From positions 1-64,000 of the forward strand of contig NZ_JQKB01000004.1 in NCBI RefSeq assembly GCF_000745835.1: 64,000 bases of DNA, given 5' to 3'. Below the pieces are notes generated by a model. The model did no database searches. It was given only the letters and a program-made list of their open reading frames with translations, and was not told the origin of the DNA. This DNA is from Belnapia moabensis DSM 16746. GTDB lineage: Bacteria > Pseudomonadota > Alphaproteobacteria > Acetobacterales > Acetobacteraceae. Positions 1-7,541 of this stretch are shown here, one piece after another. Numbering within the stretch: position 1 is the first letter of the stretch; each line of letters begins with the position of its first letter. Both the position numbers and the translations under genes were made by a program.

Positions 1-304
1 CGAGATCGCCTTCCTCGGCATCGAGAGCTCGCCCTCTTTCGTCCGCCAGCCCGAGGGCAACGGCGTCGCCGAGCGCTTTATCCGTACCCTAAAAGAGAAC
101 TTCCTCTGGGTGCATACCTTCGACACCATCGAACAGCTGCGGTGCGGGCTGCAGGATTTCGTCGCCCACTACAACGCCACTTGGCTCGTCGCCAGGCACG
201 GCTACCGCACCCCGAACCAAATCCGCGCCGAGCAACGCCGCCTTGCTCAAGGCCCGCAGGCCGCTTTACCTTTGGCCGCCTGATTAGCGCAGCCGACTGT
301 CTCA
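1..304 (+). mobile_element. Right end of an insertion sequence
   Basis: The transposase stop codon is followed within about 20 nt by a candidate terminal repeat at 281-304, starting TGATTAGCGC and ending CTGTCTCA. Read on the minus strand it begins TGAGACAGTCGG, a plausible TG...CA type IS tip. Beyond position 304 the minus strand reads as conserved ImuA. The exact junction is inferred; the matching left repeat and target duplication are outside the window. Confidence 0.55.
2..283 (+). CDS. IS transposase, C-terminal part (rve/DDE integrase core), 5' end outside window
   Basis: The open frame enters from the left edge and ends at TGA 281-283 after 93 codons. The visible part has the tail of an rve-type DDE integrase core: the GNGVAERFIRTLKE stretch carries the catalytic glutamate region. 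It is followed by HYNATWLVARHGYRTPNQIRAEQ, typical of the C-terminus of IS3/IS481-like orfB transposases. The enzyme would catalyse insertion-sequence transposition. Its last 37 nt overlap the 3' end of imuA on the other strand, so the element lies directly against, or within, the imuA operon. Family assignment beyond an rve transposase is inference because the N-terminus and left end are not visible. Confidence 0.85.
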   Translation, partial: EIAFLGIESSPSFVRQPEGNGVAERFIRTLKENFLWVHTFDTIEQLRCGLQDFVAHYNATWLVARHGYRTPNQIRAEQRRLAQGPQAALPLAA

Positions 305-1035
305 GCATCCGGGCGCACTACAGTCGCGGCCAGTACCAACTGCCCTGCGGCGGCGTTCCAGGTCACAGCCCAAGGCCCGCCGGGACGGCCGATCTTGGTG
401 CGCAGCAACTCCAGCTGCCAGCACTCTGCATCCAGCCTCGCCTCTGCCTCGGCTGGGTGGGCACTGATCCGCCAGCGGGTGCTGGTGGCGCTGGGGGTGA
501 CGCTGCCGTCATCCGGCCTTAGCAGCAGGCCGAGGGCGCCACCCGCCTCCGCGGCCAGCTGCAGCCGGCGTGTGGCCGTCAAATGCAGCGGATGATGACC
601 TATCGTGTGTTCTAGTGGTAGGGCCAACACGGCTCCGCTCACGGCTGGACACCGCAGCGCCTCCTCCATCGCCCAGAGCGCGTCGGCCGAGCGACTGGTC
701 CGGGCCAGTACCAGCTTGGCCGGTGTCAGGCCGAAGCGTGCCAACCCCGGCGGCCAAGCCAGCAGCCCATCCTGCTCGAGCGCGATCCAAAGGACAGTGC
801 CACCGGTGCGGGCCAGCAGCAGGGCGCACAAGGCAGCGCCACAACCGGGCGAGCTGGCCAGTACATCGTGCACCGCGGCCCGCGCCAGGCCGTCACCGGG
901 CAGCCCGTCGCAGATCGGGATGGCGTCGTGGCTGTGCCGGTCACGGATGCTGCCCTCGAGCCGCGCCACGCGGGCTCGCAGGGCTGCCAACATGGCAGCT
1001 TGGTCCAACGGAATATCCGAGGGGGCTGAAGGCAT
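247..1035 (-). CDS. imuA: ImuA-type SOS mutagenesis protein (RecA-like), C-terminus altered by IS
   Basis: The 262-aa product matches ImuA, the RecA-like accessory protein of the ImuA-ImuB-DnaE2 translesion mutasome. N-terminal LAALRARVARLEG, the SSPGCGAALCALLLAR region in place of a clean Walker A, and the late LLRTKIGRPGGPW block with the following beta strand are characteristic. Start ATG 1035 lies 53 nt after the preceding small gene. The last about 18 residues (after VVRPDAE) are read from the putative IS end and do not look like ImuA, so the native stop has probably been replaced. imuB, normally immediately downstream, is displaced by the IS. It is probably transcribed from the LexA-controlled promoter at about 1390. 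Confidence 0.8.
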   Translation of the reverse strand: MPSAPSDIPLDQAAMLAALRARVARLEGSIRDRHSHDAIPICDGLPGDGLARAAVHDVLASSPGCGAALCALLLARTGGTVLWIALEQDGLLAWPPGLARFGLTPAKLVLARTSRSADALWAMEEALRCPAVSGAVLALPLEHTIGHHPLHLTATRRLQLAAEAGGALGLLLRPDDGSVTPSATSTRWRISAHPAEAEARLDAECWQLELLRTKIGRPGGPWAVTWNAAAGQLVLAATVVRPDAETVGCANQAAKGKAACGP

Positions 1036-1088
1036 GAGCCGGCATCCGTATCGTCGTGGTCCGTCTCCCGGCAGTCGCCGGTCTGCCC

Positions 1089-1358
1089 TCAGGTGGTGTG
1101 TGGCGGATGAGGGGGACGCTTGAGGACGACGAAGTTCGCTCGCTCGAGCTGAGCCACGAGCTGCTCGGCCAGCAGAGTGGCTGCCATCTCCCAGGCGGCG
1201 CCGCGGCGGGGTTTGCCGCGCTCGTCGAAGCGCAGCCCGTAGGCCAGCGCAGAAGCGAGCTCCGCCTGATCGACCAATAGCAGGGGAGCATTAAACCCAC
1301 TCGCGCGCTCGGCGGGAGTGTCGGACGGATCGGGCGGGGGCGGGTTCTGCGACTCCAT
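1089..1358 (-). CDS. Small SOS-operon protein of unknown function, first gene before imuA
   Basis: An 89-aa protein begins MESQNPPPPDPSD, then has a conserved-looking core (APLLLVDQAELASALAYGLR, FDERGKPRRG, AATLLAEQLVAQLERANFVV). The core is predicted largely helical, with no signal peptide or membrane segment. I do not recognise a named family. An in-frame upstream ATG at 1442 exists, but using it would translate through the LexA box at 1383-1397. The ATG at 1358, 25 nt downstream of that box, is therefore preferred. The gene is 53 nt from imuA on the same strand, so the two are likely co-transcribed and DNA-damage induced. The function is unknown. Confidence 0.6.
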   Translation of the reverse strand: MESQNPPPPDPSDTPAERASGFNAPLLLVDQAELASALAYGLRFDERGKPRRGAAWEMAATLLAEQLVAQLERANFVVLKRPPHPPHTT

Positions 1359-1382
1359 GCTCCGACGTTGGCTGGATGGCGC

Positions 1383-1397
1383 GAACGAATCAAGAAC
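1383..1397 (-). promoter_or_regulatory. LexA (SOS) box, GTTC-N7-GTTC
   Basis: On the minus strand the sequence is GTTC TTGATTC GTTC, an exact match to the direct-repeat LexA operator of Alphaproteobacteria. It sits 25 nt upstream of the small gene that precedes imuA. The position in front of an ImuA operon, a classic LexA target, strongly supports function. Confidence 0.8.
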
Positions 1398-2185
1398 AAA
1401 TTTGTCGAAGCGGGTCGCCCCTGCCGAGGAAGGCCGTGTCATGCACCTGACATGTTGGACTGCTAGTAACCTTCAAAGTAGGTCGCGTGCCTTGGGAGAA
1501 AGGCACCCGGTTCCAAACCTGAGGTGATCCACTAAAAATCCGCCCGGACCACTCGATGGGCTGGTCATCATGAGCTGCTTCTGGCCCGCCGCTGGATGAA
1601 TGGCCGAGCACAACGCGCTGCCGACGCGAAGCGACTCCGCCCGGACGTGCCGACCAGCATGAGGACGGCGTAGCAACATCCACCGCTGATGTGCATCGTC
1701 TCGATGCCGATGGAGATGTCGTTGCCCCTCATGCAGCACCGCGCCTCCTGGCGGGTGCAGTAGTCGGCGGCGGTCATACATACGGCGAGACAATTTATGG
1801 CAATACCGAAATATACTTTGAAGGCCGGGATGGGGTCGGCCATCTGGATCAGGGCTGTGCCGCGGGCACATCTCTCGTCGAGACGGCGTTCGGCCTGCCA
1901 GATGCTTGGCTAGGTCTTCGCATTGGTCGCCCGCCTTTAAGGAGCTTCGAAGGCCGTGCCCTCGAACTGGACCTCCTCACCGGCGAGGGCCGGTGGCGGT
2001 GAGAGCCAGAGTCGGGCGGATGCGCGGAGCTTGCATAAAGGTCCCGGTCTTGTACGGGTTTGGGCATGGCCGGCCGGGCCGGGATGGCGACCGGCTGGGC
2101 GATCACCTCCTGAAGCAACAACTGCCCACGAAAACGTATACCTTTGCCGCTTGCCGGCTTGGCCAGGGCGCGTCATGCCATCGGC
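1398..2185. other. Intergenic stretch with no confident gene
   Basis: About 790 nt with lower GC and poorer codon structure than its surroundings. Several overlapping open frames exist on both strands, for example a Cys-rich 91-codon minus frame at 1568-1843 and a 103-codon plus frame at 1691-2002. None shows a recognisable domain, a good ribosome-binding site or the strong third-position GC bias of neighbouring genes. It may be decayed DNA between the SOS operon and the lipoprotein pair. The promoter of the lipoprotein pair should lie near its right end, but I cannot define it. Confidence 0.5.
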
Positions 2186-2701
2186 ATGCCAGCCTCGCTT
2201 TGCCGCGCCGCCCACCTCGTCCTCCTCCTCGCATTGATGACTGGATTGCCAGGTTGTGCCGCCCTGGTCGCCGAAAGTGCCAGCACCGCGGCCGGCGTCA
2301 CCGGGGCCGGCGTATCGGATGCAATCGGCGCCAATGCGGCGGCGACCACCGCGATAGGCCTCGGTGTCCAGGCGGTTGGGCGGGCGGGGCTGCAGTATGC
2401 GCAGCGGCGGGCGCATGGGGTGGCGCAGGACAGTATCGCCCATGCTGCCGGGTCCTTGCCGGTCGGCGGCGTGGCACAATGGTCCATCCGCCATACATTG
2501 CCGATCGAGCCCGACGAGGCGGGCGAGGTGACGGTCGCGCGATTGATCGGGGCCGGCGGGCTCGAATGTAAGGAAATCGTCTTCTCGGTCGACCGGAAGC
2601 GGGAGCGCGGTTTCTACACCGCCACCATCTGCCGAGACGGCGAAGCTTGGCGCTGGGCCAGTGCAGAGCCGGCGACGGCGCGCTGGGGCTCGCTGCAATG
2701 A
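2186..2701 (+). CDS. Predicted outer-membrane lipoprotein, copy 1 of a tandem pair
   Basis: The 171-aa product begins with a hydrophobic signal (about residues 8-17) ending in the lipobox LPGC, so it should be lipidated and membrane anchored. An upstream in-frame ATG (2144) would put 14 extra residues before the signal, so 2186 is preferred. A small-residue-rich segment (AGVTGAGVSDAIGANAAATT) may be a glycine-zipper-like membrane-interacting stretch. The C-terminal half (WSIRHTLPIEPDEAGEV, two Cys, and the terminal WGSLQ) is shared with the next gene, making the two paralogues. The stop overlaps the next start (ATGA). No named family is recognised. Confidence 0.75.
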   Translation: MPASLCRAAHLVLLLALMTGLPGCAALVAESASTAAGVTGAGVSDAIGANAAATTAIGLGVQAVGRAGLQYAQRRAHGVAQDSIAHAAGSLPVGGVAQWSIRHTLPIEPDEAGEVTVARLIGAGGLECKEIVFSVDRKRERGFYTATICRDGEAWRWASAEPATARWGSLQ

Positions 2702-3171
2702 GGCGCTTGGCGCTGGTGCTGCTGCCGCTGGCGCTCGCCGGTTGCAACCAAGTAGCGGATGTGGCGGGGGCGGTCGCCGGTGGCGGCGCGGCGCTGGCCA
2801 GTGGCAACCCGGCGCTCGCGATCGGCGTCGGCATCGGCGTGCGTGCGGCGACCGCCGCCGGTATCCGCTATGTGGTGCGAAGCCGGCAAGGTGCGGAACA
2901 GGACGAGGTGGCGGCGGTGATCGGCACCCTCGCCCCAGGCGAGGTGCGGCGCTGGCGCATCCGCCATACCGTCCCGCTGGGCAATGAGGAGGGCGAGGTG
3001 CGGCTGGTACGGGAGATCGACAATGCCCTCGCGCCCTGCCGCGAGGCGCTGTTCTCGGTGGAGGAGGATGGCGCGCGGCACTGGTTCCTCACCACTGCCT
3101 GCCGCCAGGGGGAGAACTGGAAATGGGCGGCGGCGGAGCCTGCTGTGCCGCGCTGGGGCAGCCTGCAATAG
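2698..3171 (+). CDS. Predicted outer-membrane lipoprotein, copy 2 of a tandem pair
   Basis: The 157-aa product has a textbook lipoprotein signal, MRRLALVLLPLALAGC. The start at 2698 overlaps the upstream stop by 4 nt, indicating translational coupling. As in copy 1, a Gly/Ala-rich segment follows the lipidated Cys (AVAGGGAALASGNPALAIG). The C-terminal domain contains W.IRHT.P, two conserved cysteines (in APCREALFS and TTACRQGENW) and the ending RWGSLQ. The two Cys may form a disulfide in the periplasm. Function unknown; the pair probably forms a hetero- or homo-oligomer or arose by recent duplication. Confidence 0.78.
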   Translation: MRRLALVLLPLALAGCNQVADVAGAVAGGGAALASGNPALAIGVGIGVRAATAAGIRYVVRSRQGAEQDEVAAVIGTLAPGEVRRWRIRHTVPLGNEEGEVRLVREIDNALAPCREALFSVEEDGARHWFLTTACRQGENWKWAAAEPAVPRWGSLQ

Positions 3172-3175
3172 GAAG

Positions 3176-3201
3176 AGGGACGCCGCTGCGGCGACGTCCC
3201 T
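3176..3201. terminator. Hairpin between convergent genes
   Basis: AGGGA-CGCCG, loop CTG, CGGCG, 3-nt bulge ACG, then TCCCT. It lies 4 nt after the lipoprotein stop and 11 nt beyond the stop of the convergent tail gene. There is no clear T-tract on either side, but the placement and stability suit a bidirectional terminator. Confidence 0.5.
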
Positions 3202-3212
3202 TGGGATGCGGC

Positions 3213-3587
3213 TCAGTTCGGTGTCAGTACCAGCCCGGCGGCGTTGATCGTCACCGTTCCCGCCCCGGTCACCGCCGCAGCGCTCGCCAGCGCCGACCAG
3301 GTGAGCGGGTTGCCGCCGCTCGCCGCATCGAACAAGCCGACATGGGTCAGCGTGCCGGCCGCGGCGGTGAAGGTGAAGCGGATGGCGTCGGTGTTCTGCT
3401 GCGCGCCGGTGCCGCTGAAGGTCACCTTCTGGCGGGCATAGCCATTACCCACCGGCTCACCGGTGAGGCCGGTCGGGTCGCTGCCGCCGGTGCCTAGGCC
3501 GAGAAAGACCTGGCTCGGCAGGGCCGGGCTGCGGGCGCAGAGCGCGCGGCCGAGCAGGTTCTTCGCGTAATCGGTCAGGTCAGCCAT
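3213..3587 (-). CDS. Phage tail fibre-like protein
   Basis: The 124-aa product starts MADLTDYAKNLLGRAL, preceded by AAGGAG on the minus strand (near 3596-3601). An in-frame extension upstream is low-complexity and overlaps the spike gene, so it is rejected. The pattern (short N-terminal helix, VFLGLGTGGSD, GNGYARQKVTFSG, AGTLTHVGLFDAASGG) matches small tail fibre proteins of alphaproteobacterial prophages, a compact beta-sandwich thought to attach at the tail tip. It is the last gene of a three-gene minus-strand cassette behind the large spike gene. Whether it is still part of a working particle cannot be told here. Confidence 0.65.
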   Translation of the reverse strand: MADLTDYAKNLLGRALCARSPALPSQVFLGLGTGGSDPTGLTGEPVGNGYARQKVTFSGTGAQQNTDAIRFTFTAAAGTLTHVGLFDAASGGNPLTWSALASAAAVTGAGTVTINAAGLVLTPN

Positions 3588-3636
3588 GGGATGCTCCTTG
3601 GGGGTAGGGGAGAGGGACGGGTGATGCGCGCTGACC

Positions 3637-6600
3637 TCAGCCGACGGCCTCGACCGAGAGCAGGCGGGCGACCCAGTTGATGGTCTTGCCCGCCTCGCCG
3701 GTGCCGCTGATGGCAAGGCCGCCATTGGTGGTGTCGGCGTCGAGGGTCAGCCGCCAGGCGGCGGCGCCGCTGTCGTTGATCCCAGGGACGAAGCCGGTGC
3801 CGGCGGTGATGGCGGTGAGCGCCGGCCCGCTGCCGAGAGCGACGCCGCCGACCAGCACCGTCGCCGCCGCCGTAGCGCCGCGGCGGATGAGCAGGCTCGC
3901 CTCCCAGCTTGCCGTGTCGCCCGCTGTGCCCGCGGTGCCGCCGCCTTGGCGAGCGATGACCAGCAGCTTCAGCCGGTAGCTGCCGTTGTTCGGCAGGTTG
4001 ACGGTATTCGTCGCACCGGGCGCGCTGGCATCGGCCGTGAGCCGGGCGGCATTGGCATCGCTGGTCTGCCGGCGCAGCACGAACTCGCCGGCCTGGGCGT
4101 CGCCCGTCAAGGCGAAGCGCCCGGACGCCCAAGCACCCCGGCCGAGAGTGCCGCGCAGGCTGGCATTGGCGCCGCCGGGAATCCAGCCATAGAGCCCATC
4201 GCCGGTGTTCGAGTCGCCGCCTGCGATGGAGATGCGGTTGCCGCTCGCGGAGTTGCCGATTCCGCCGCCGACAAAGCAGAGGATGCCGGTTGCCGCATTG
4301 CCGGTTCCGCCGACAACGGCGGCTTCCTGCCCCGAGGCGGTATTGCCGCCTCCGCCGGCGATGGTGGCACGGAAGCCGCTAGCAACCTGGGCTGCGGAAG
4401 TTCTGCTGGTCTGCCAGTCCACGGCATTGGCGCCGCGCGCATTGCCGCCGGTCGCGGTGTTGTCGGGCATCATACCGCTGAGGGCGCCGCTGCCCTTCGG
4501 CCCCAGCACCAGCCCGATATTGGTGTCGCTCCCCTCGGCCAGCAACGCCGCCGACGCGCCGGTCGTGCTGCCATAAAGGCCGATCCGGTTCACCGCGCTG
4601 GCCACAGGCGCAATCCGCACCGTCTCCAACCCGTTGACCGAGAGCGACAGCCCGCCTGTCGAGGCGCGGGAAAGGCCGGTCGCCGCAGCGCCGGCGAAGC
4701 CGAGGCCGGGGGCCGCGGCGGTGCCATCGGCGACGCTCGCCACCGCCCCGGCCACCGCGTAGTTCTGCGCCTTGACGAAGGCGGTGGTGGCGAGAGCCGT
4801 CGAGTTGTCCGTGCTTGCTGGCGTCGTCGCCCGCACGAAGGCGGCGCCCTTCGGCGTCAAGGTGATGCCGATGGCCGCATCGTTGCCCTGGGCCGAGAGC
4901 GTCACTGCGCTGCCGGCGATGCCGCCATCGACGCGCAGCCAGTTCACCGCCGGGGTCGTCGTATTGCCGATGGCGAGCGCCGTCGCGCCATTGGCCTGCA
5001 GCGCCACCGTACCGGTGCCCTTGGCAGCGAGCTGGAGGCCGACAATGGCATCCGCGCCCTGGGCCTGGGCCGTGACGGTGCTGCCGGTGGTGCCGCCGCC
5101 AACCAGCAGGCGGTTCACCGTGCCAACCGGCGTCGCCACCTCCAGCGCATGGCCGCCGGGGGCGCCGCCGAGGGTGAGGTTGCCGGTGGACGTCGCCCGC
5201 AATACCTCGGCGCCGCCGGCGGAGGCGGCGAGGGTGCCGCTTGTGGGAAGGAAGAGCCCGGTATCGACGCTGCCGACCGCGAGCCCGGGCCGCGCTGCCT
5301 GGCCTGCGGGGGTACCGCTGGCGAGCACCGCGTTGGTCCCGGCGTTGACGACGAGCCCGCCATCCTCGAGCAGCGGCGGGGTGCCGAGGTAGATGGCGTT
5401 TGGCGGCGCCGCGCCGCTATCGGCGATATGGATCGCCGCCGCGCCGTTGTTCCGCGTGTTGAAGCGGGTACAGCGAAGCGAGAAGATATCGAGCCTGTTG
5501 CCCGTGCCGCCCACGCGGATCGGGCTGTCTTCCACCGCGTCGGCGCGAAGGTTGCCGATCTGCACGCGGGTGTTCGAACCATCCACCTGGATCGCCGCCG
5601 AGCCTGGCAGGGGCGCCCCAGCGGCGTTGAAGATCTCGTTGTGCGAGGTGAAATTGGCGACCTGGCCGTCGGTGCCGGAGCCCTCCACCCAGAGCCCGTA
5701 CCTCACGAAATCCGCATAGGCCTGGCCGATGTAGAACTTCGTCGTCACGCCGCTCTCCGAGCTGCCGAAGCGGAACATGCTGCGGTAGCCGAGGGCGAAG
5801 GCCTGGTCGATGAAGACGCCGTCGCTGCGGCGGAAGATCATGGCATCCGCATTGGCCTGCTGCCAGGCGAGGACGAAGGCGTTGGAGGTCCAGAACGTCC
5901 AGAAATGGACGCTATGGATGCGCGGGATGTCGTAGCACTGGTCGATCTCGATGCCCGTCGTCAGCACTTGGCCGCGTAGCCGGCGGATGTCGAGCCGGCC
6001 GGAGTTGCGGCAATAGATTCCCTTGTTGACGTTGCAGAGGAAGACATTGTCGAAATCGATGCCGCCGAGGCAGTCCTCGATGCGGAAGACGTAGTCATAG
6101 GCGGCCGGCGCCCAGCCGCTCACTTGCGCCGCGCTGTGCGTCTGCTGCACGGCAATGTCGCGCAGCCCGGCGCCGCGGCTGTTGACGCCGGTGAAGGTGA
6201 AGGGGGTGAAGCCCGTGGTGTTGATGCGCAGCCAGGTGCCCTGGCCGCCGCCGGGTCCCTCGGTGAAGCCGGCGCCCTGGAGGCGAATGGTGGCGCCGTT
6301 CAGCACCACCGGCGAGGCGATGCGGTAGATCTTCGGGCCGAGAAAGAGCGTGCCGCCGCCTTTCGTCTTCAGGTCGTCGATGGCGGCCTGGAAAGCGGGG
6401 CCGTCATCGGCGTTGCCGTCTCCCTTGGCGCCGTAGTCGCGCACATGCGCGCCGCGGTCGGTGAGTACCGCGCCGCGCAACTGTGCGAGGGTGGCGCGCC
6501 GGGTCTCGGTGGTGCTGCCGCTTGTCTGCACCAGCGGGGCGATGTCGGTATCGCCGAGGGCGCTGGCCGCGGGCAGCTCGCTGATCCTTGCGTCGGGCAT
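3637..6600 (-). CDS. Phage tail spike/adhesin with pectate-lyase-type beta-helix and YadA-head-like repeats
   Basis: The 987-aa protein has a modular build. Residues 1-50 (MPDARISELPAASALGDTDI) form a short phage-tail N-terminal adaptor. Residues about 52-110 (VRDYGAKGDGNADDGPAFQ) are the signature start of the Pectate_lyase_3/GH28-like right-handed beta-helix, continuing to about 400. Residues about 440-700 hold imperfect repeats (TGSTVTAQAQGADAIVGLQL, AGSAVTLSAQGNDAAIG, TGASAALLAEGSDTNIG). Residues about 740-830 hold YadA-head-like turns (GGGGNTASG, VVGGTGNAATG, VGGGIGNSASG, IAGGDSNTGDG). A C-terminal beta domain ends VARLLSVEAVG. It likely binds or depolymerises a surface glycan. There is no signal peptide, consistent with a phage particle rather than an autotransporter. 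Confidence 0.75.
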   Translation of the reverse strand: MPDARISELPAASALGDTDIAPLVQTSGSTTETRRATLAQLRGAVLTDRGAHVRDYGAKGDGNADDGPAFQAAIDDLKTKGGGTLFLGPKIYRIASPVVLNGATIRLQGAGFTEGPGGGQGTWLRINTTGFTPFTFTGVNSRGAGLRDIAVQQTHSAAQVSGWAPAAYDYVFRIEDCLGGIDFDNVFLCNVNKGIYCRNSGRLDIRRLRGQVLTTGIEIDQCYDIPRIHSVHFWTFWTSNAFVLAWQQANADAMIFRRSDGVFIDQAFALGYRSMFRFGSSESGVTTKFYIGQAYADFVRYGLWVEGSGTDGQVANFTSHNEIFNAAGAPLPGSAAIQVDGSNTRVQIGNLRADAVEDSPIRVGGTGNRLDIFSLRCTRFNTRNNGAAAIHIADSGAAPPNAIYLGTPPLLEDGGLVVNAGTNAVLASGTPAGQAARPGLAVGSVDTGLFLPTSGTLAASAGGAEVLRATSTGNLTLGGAPGGHALEVATPVGTVNRLLVGGGTTGSTVTAQAQGADAIVGLQLAAKGTGTVALQANGATALAIGNTTTPAVNWLRVDGGIAGSAVTLSAQGNDAAIGITLTPKGAAFVRATTPASTDNSTALATTAFVKAQNYAVAGAVASVADGTAAAPGLGFAGAAATGLSRASTGGLSLSVNGLETVRIAPVASAVNRIGLYGSTTGASAALLAEGSDTNIGLVLGPKGSGALSGMMPDNTATGGNARGANAVDWQTSRTSAAQVASGFRATIAGGGGNTASGQEAAVVGGTGNAATGILCFVGGGIGNSASGNRISIAGGDSNTGDGLYGWIPGGANASLRGTLGRGAWASGRFALTGDAQAGEFVLRRQTSDANAARLTADASAPGATNTVNLPNNGSYRLKLLVIARQGGGTAGTAGDTASWEASLLIRRGATAAATVLVGGVALGSGPALTAITAGTGFVPGINDSGAAAWRLTLDADTTNGGLAISGTGEAGKTINWVARLLSVEAVG

Positions 6601-6669
6601 CGGGCTCCGGTCCGGATGGGCAGGTGGGAAGGCCGCCTGCGTGTGGGGAAAGGGAGGCGAGCGAGGCGG

Positions 6670-7323
6670 CTACTGCTTCAGCACGTTGCCGGCTTCGTTC
6701 AGCAGGCGGCCGTCGCTCTCGACTAGGATCAGCTTCAGGTCGGGGCCGACATTGAAGCTGCGGGAGAGCACGCCGAGCGCCGGGTCCGCCGCATCCTCGA
6801 TGCGGATGCGGTAGCCGGAGCCGATCGCTGGCGTCGAGAAGCTGGCCGAGGCGCCGCCGCTGACCACCGGCACCACCTGCACCGGCGGTACGATGGCGCC
6901 GCTGCCGTCGCGGAGGCTGAAGACGACTTGGCTGATCGGGCCGATCACAGTCGCAGAGACCGGGATGGTGGTGCCGGCGACGATGCCGGCGGCGAAGGGG
7001 GCGAGGATGATGGTGCGCACCACCGCTGCCGCTGCCTGGCCGAAGCCGAAGCGCTGGGCGACGCTGCGCACCGTGTTGATCGGGCCGACCGCGCCGTCGA
7101 GCGTGAGGCCAGTGCCGAGCACCGGGCCGCTGCGGATCGGCAGCAGCGCCATCGAGTCGGCAGTCTGCAGCACCATCAGGTCGCCTGGCTTGAGGCTGCC
7201 GGCGACTGCGGCGAAATAGCCTGCCGCAGTGACGGCGGCGCGGCTGTCGGGGGTGCGGTACTGCCAGAGGGTGAAGTTGTTGCCCTGGATGAGGGCTGCG
7301 AGATTGGCCGAGCTGAAGGGCAC
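6670..7323 (-). CDS. Phage-associated structural protein, function unknown
   Basis: The 217-aa protein begins MPFSSANLAALIQGNNFTLWQYRT. Its first about 90 residues look like a small beta-barrel domain (KPGDLMVLQTADSMALLPI, then TGLTLDGAVG). The rest resembles an Ig-like beta sandwich (VSATVIGPISQVVFSLRDGSGAIVP). It has no signal peptide or membrane segment. It is the first gene of the minus-strand tail cassette, 69 nt before the spike gene. Similar two-domain proteins occur next to tail fibres in Acetobacteraceae prophages, but I cannot assign a specific role such as decoration or connector. Confidence 0.5.
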   Translation of the reverse strand: MPFSSANLAALIQGNNFTLWQYRTPDSRAAVTAAGYFAAVAGSLKPGDLMVLQTADSMALLPIRSGPVLGTGLTLDGAVGPINTVRSVAQRFGFGQAAAAVVRTIILAPFAAGIVAGTTIPVSATVIGPISQVVFSLRDGSGAIVPPVQVVPVVSGGASASFSTPAIGSGYRIRIEDAADPALGVLSRSFNVGPDLKLILVESDGRLLNEAGNVLKQ

Positions 7324-7350
7324 GGAAGTCTCCGTTCAACGGGCGCCGCG

Positions 7351-7377
7351 CCTCCCGGGAAGGGGGCTTCCGGGAGG
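7351..7377. other. Strong hairpin between divergent tail cassette and potF
   Basis: CCTCCCGG(G)AA, loop GGGGGC, TTCCGGGAGG: a 10-bp stem with one bulged G. It lies 28 nt upstream of the first tail gene, so it would sit in the 5' leader of the tail mRNA or be the terminator of an upstream gene since lost. No T-tract follows. Confidence 0.4.
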
Positions 7378-7541
7378 GGGAGGGGCGCGGGGAAGGGCTG
7401 GGGGAGCGCCGGGCGCAGTTCGGCCGTCGGCGAGGGCTGGAGTACCGGAATATTCTCTTCTCGTCAAGGAAAAACGTCCTAGTTCGATAAATGTGGCTTT
7501 GGCCCTAGTCTGCGCACCGCCCGAACCCTGCCGGAGGCCGG

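Noticed and set aside
1568-1843. 91-codon Cys-rich minus-strand frame
   Set aside because: No ribosome-binding site, no recognisable motif, and overlapping alternatives on both strands; kept only as part of the unassigned gap.
3946-5979. 677-codon plus-strand frame opposite the tail spike
   Set aside because: Antisense to a gene with clear pectate-lyase and repeat structure; translation is Ala/Gly/Arg-rich noise.
7499-7515. Sigma-54-like TGGCC...TGCGC before potF
   Set aside because: The spacing between the GG and GC elements is off by one from the -24/-12 consensus.
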